Assembly (NCBI GenBank): GCA_012271025.1
Contig: JAAXHF010000512.1
Coordinates: 1-13,524, forward strand
Source of the DNA: Deltaproteobacteria bacterium
GTDB lineage: Bacteria > Desulfobacterota_B > Binatia > Bin18
Direction of reading: 5' to 3'
Length of the DNA stretch: 13,524 nt
The first letter of the stretch is position 1. Every line of letters begins with the position of its first letter. Position numbers and translations under genes: made by a program. The notes below the pieces were generated by a model. That model was not told where the DNA came from, searched no databases, and was given only the letters and a program-made list of their open reading frames with translations. Of this stretch, positions 11,953 through 13,524 are shown one piece after another.

Positions 11953-12453
11953 TCAGCTCGCATCAACCGTTTCGATATGCAGGTGCAGCCGGTAGTCAAT
12001 GCTGTCTTTGAGCAGACCCTTAATGTAACAGCCTTTTTCAGCCCGTTGGACAATGGTCTTGAGCTGCTCTTGGGGTGCGCTGCTGCGCAGGCTTAAATCC
12101 ACGTCGATTGTTTTGACGAAGCCTTTTTCATTCGCCCGGGCCGAGATCGTCGCCCCAGCCAAAGGGACCCGCCGGGCGCGGGCCGTGATCTGCACCGACA
12201 GCAGCAGACAGCCGCACAGCGCGCCCAGGAAAGCGGTGACCGGGTCGGGTGCGCTGCCGCGCCCGCCCAGGGCCTGCGGCTCATCAAGCGTCCAGCTGAA
12301 CGGTCCGGCTTGGACATCAATGGTCAGGCTGTGGTCCTGAGTTGCGGCCAGGGCGTGGCGAAATCCGCCGCCCGGCTTTTCGGTCGCGTCCTGTTCGGTC
12401 TGTTCATCCGGCTCGTGCCACCCCCGGTCATACGGGCTGCGCGGTTCACCCAT
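11953..12453 (-). CDS. OsmC/Ohr-family protein
   Basis: 166 aa from the ATG at 12451-12453. The OsmC fold reduces organic or fatty-acid hydroperoxides with two cysteines. Here Cys80 and Cys82 lie in Gly-Ala-Leu-Cys-Gly-Cys-Leu-Leu-Leu at the start of the long helix and Cys142 in Glu-Lys-Gly-Cys-Tyr-Ile. The spacing of Cys82 (or 80) and Cys142 fits the family pair. The first 25 residues are polar and Glu/Asp-rich. The frame is open back to 12576, but AAGGAG precedes the ATG at 12453 and the extra 41 residues look non-coding. TATACT (12475-12480) is a good -10. It is divergent from the MFS gene. More likely a YhfA/OsmC-like detoxifier than a classical Ohr; the peroxide substrate is unknown. Confidence 0.85.
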   Translation of the reverse strand: MGEPRSPYDRGWHEPDEQTEQDATEKPGGGFRHALAATQDHSLTIDVQAGPFSWTLDEPQALGGRGSAPDPVTAFLGALCGCLLLSVQITARARRVPLAGATISARANEKGFVKTIDVDLSLRSSAPQEQLKTIVQRAEKGCYIKGLLKDSIDYRLHLHIETVDAS

Positions 12454-12474
12454 GGCGTTCTCCTTCTCCCGACC

Positions 12475-12480
12475 AGTATA
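12475..12480 (-). promoter_or_regulatory. Probable -10 element of the OsmC-like gene
   Basis: TATACT on the minus strand matches the -10 consensus in 5 of 6 bases; the -35 region (TTCTGC at 12498-12503) is poor. The start would fall near 12468, giving a short leader that still includes the AAGGAG ribosome site. Confidence 0.35.
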
Positions 12481-12515
12481 GCTGAGCAGCACGCGCCGCA
12501 GAACGGCCCGCCCCA

Positions 12516-12544
12516 TTGACAAGCCCGGGCCGGCTCCCGCTAAT
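12516..12544 (+). promoter_or_regulatory. Sigma-70-type promoter of the MFS gene
   Basis: TTGACA (12516-12521), a 17-bp spacer, then GCTAAT (12539-12544), which matches the -10 in its last four bases. The start would be near 12551, about 40 nt before the ATG. Confidence 0.45.
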
Positions 12545-12590
12545 GGCGGAGTCCACGAATTGGCAATCCCCGGCAAGGACCGCCTAAAAT

Positions 12591-13524
12591 ATGTCCGCCT
12601 CCAGACAGCTCAGCATCGGCACCAAACTCGCCTACGGCGCGGGGCGGATGGCGTTTGCCGCCAAAGACGCCGCGTTCGTCAATTTTGTGATGTTCTACTA
12701 CACCCAGGTCTTGGGTGTGTCGGGCACCCTGACCGGCCTGGCGGCGCTGATCGGCCTGTGCAGCGACGCCCTTAGCGACCCCATCGTCGGCTCGTTCTCC
12801 GATAATTACCGCTCCCGCTACGGTCGTCGTCATCCGCTCATGGCCGCCGCTCTGCTGCCCCTGGCCGTGTCCTTTGTGTTTCTGTTCTCTCCGCCCTCGG
12901 GCCTGGGCGAGTTCGCCACCTTTGTGTGGCTGAGCCTGGTCTCGGTCCTGCTGCGCACCTTTCTGACCTTTTTCTCCATCCCGCACGACGCTCTGGGCGC
13001 CGAGCTGTCCCAGGACTACGAAGAGCGCTCGGTCATCATGGGCTATAAAGCCTCGCTGGCCTGGCTGGCCGGCGTTGCCCTGCCGGCCCTGTCCCTGGCG
13101 TTTGTGTTTCAGTCCCAGGACGGCACGGACGGACGCCTGATTGCCGACAACTATGCGGTCTACGGCAGCCTGTCGGCCGTCTTCGTCCTGATCGTCGGCA
13201 GCATCACCTGCGTCTTCACCTGGAAGGAAATCCCGCATCTGCCCGTCCCGTCGTCCACGCCCCAGGCTTTTCGCCTCCGCCAGCCGTTTATCGACATGTA
13301 CCAGGCTCTGGGCAACCACAACTTCCGCTGGCTGTTCGTGGCCCTGCTGTTTGCCCTGGGTAGCAGCGGCATCTATGTCAGCCTGCTGCTGTACGTCAAC
13401 ACCTACTTCTGGGAGTTTTCGACCCAGCAGCTGGCCCTGTTTGCCATTCCCTTCCTGCTGGCCACGGCCACCGCCTTCGGTCTGGTCAAACCGCTCGGCC
13501 GGCGGCTGGAAAAAAGCCAGATCC
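12591..13524 (+). CDS. MFS transporter, GPH-like cation symporter type (3' end outside window)
   Basis: 311 residues are visible from the ATG at 12591 with no stop, so the last third or so is missing from a usual 430-480 aa. Several hydrophobic helices can be seen (about 26-44, 46-70, 83-100, 108-130, 155-173, 190-209, 246-270, 280-298). Family marks are Asp63-Pro64 with Gly67 and Asp71, Gly78-Arg-Arg-His-Pro82 in the first cytoplasmic loop, and the stretch at 130-147 (Ile-Pro-His-Asp-Ala-Leu-Gly-Ala-Glu-Leu, then Asp-Tyr-Glu-Glu-Arg-Ser). These match the glycoside-pentoside-hexuronide:cation symporters (MelB-like). An AAGGA lies 11 bases before the ATG, rather far. It is divergent from the OsmC-like gene. 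The substrate cannot be told. Confidence 0.88.
   Translation, partial: MSASRQLSIGTKLAYGAGRMAFAAKDAAFVNFVMFYYTQVLGVSGTLTGLAALIGLCSDALSDPIVGSFSDNYRSRYGRRHPLMAAALLPLAVSFVFLFSPPSGLGEFATFVWLSLVSVLLRTFLTFFSIPHDALGAELSQDYEERSVIMGYKASLAWLAGVALPALSLAFVFQSQDGTDGRLIADNYAVYGSLSAVFVLIVGSITCVFTWKEIPHLPVPSSTPQAFRLRQPFIDMYQALGNHNFRWLFVALLFALGSSGIYVSLLLYVNTYFWEFSTQQLALFAIPFLLATATAFGLVKPLGRRLEKSQI

Noticed and set aside
11415..12011. (+) open frame of 198 codons
   Set aside because: It covers higB antisense and the palindromic repeat. Its translation contains the kind of peptide this repeat gives when read as protein.
12540..13319. Long (-) open frame of 259 codons rich in Gly, Gln and Arg
   Set aside because: Antisense to the MFS transporter, whose helices and motifs are clear.
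1..13524. CRISPR array, tRNA, rRNA, insertion sequence or transposase
   Set aside because: No regularly spaced repeats, cloverleaf structures, rRNA-like stretches or transposase motifs were seen on either strand.

Overview
The window is GC-rich bacterial chromosome carrying complete genes on both strands. The gene set (class III PHA synthase, acyl-CoA-dehydrogenase-type phosphotransferase, two ATP-grasp/alpha-E modules, a GPH-type MFS carrier, HigBA) fits an environmental, probably uncultured, Gram-negative lineage of the proteobacterial or delta-proteobacteria-like kind. No rRNA, tRNA or other phylogenetic marker is present, so this placement is only a guess. The GST gene at the left edge and the HigBA region (about 10.75-11.95 kb) look richer in A+T than the rest and may be accessory DNA.

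Layout, left to right. (1) A partial GST (-) whose promoter is overlapped by a perfect 12-bp inverted repeat. (2) A small (-) cluster: histidine phosphatase, then an APH-type phosphotransferase. (3) The core at 2.6-8.6 kb: two convergent modules of the circularly permuted ATP-grasp/alpha-E/transglutaminase system, a predicted amidoligase or peptide-tagging system. The (+) module has separate ATP-grasp and alpha-E genes. The (-) module has an ATP-grasp-alpha-E fusion followed by a transglutaminase with a 4-base overlap. The two sets of stop codons meet within about 15 bp, inside a hairpin. (4) A 474-bp gap at 8624-9097 holding a strong sigma-54-like promoter, a structured segment and a canonical intrinsic terminator. 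This is a candidate stand-alone small RNA of about 95 nt. A closely matching sigma-54-like core lies before the (+) ATP-grasp gene. (5) A phaE-like/phaC pair (-) with its own terminator. (6) A 393-bp gap, then higB-higA (-). (7) A palindromic intergenic repeat next to an OsmC-family gene (-), then a divergent MFS transporter running off the right edge.

How it may work together: the ATP-grasp enzymes would form peptide or amide bonds with alpha-E partners, and the transglutaminase-fold protein would cleave or transfer the products. The Anbu proteasome-like peptidase and the very large transglutaminase often found in such loci are not visible here. If the sigma-54-like sites are real, at least one amidoligase operon and the small RNA would answer to an enhancer-binding protein encoded elsewhere. 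The most interesting items are the candidate small RNA, the pair of similar sigma-54 cores, and the active-site divergence between the two ATP-grasp paralogues.
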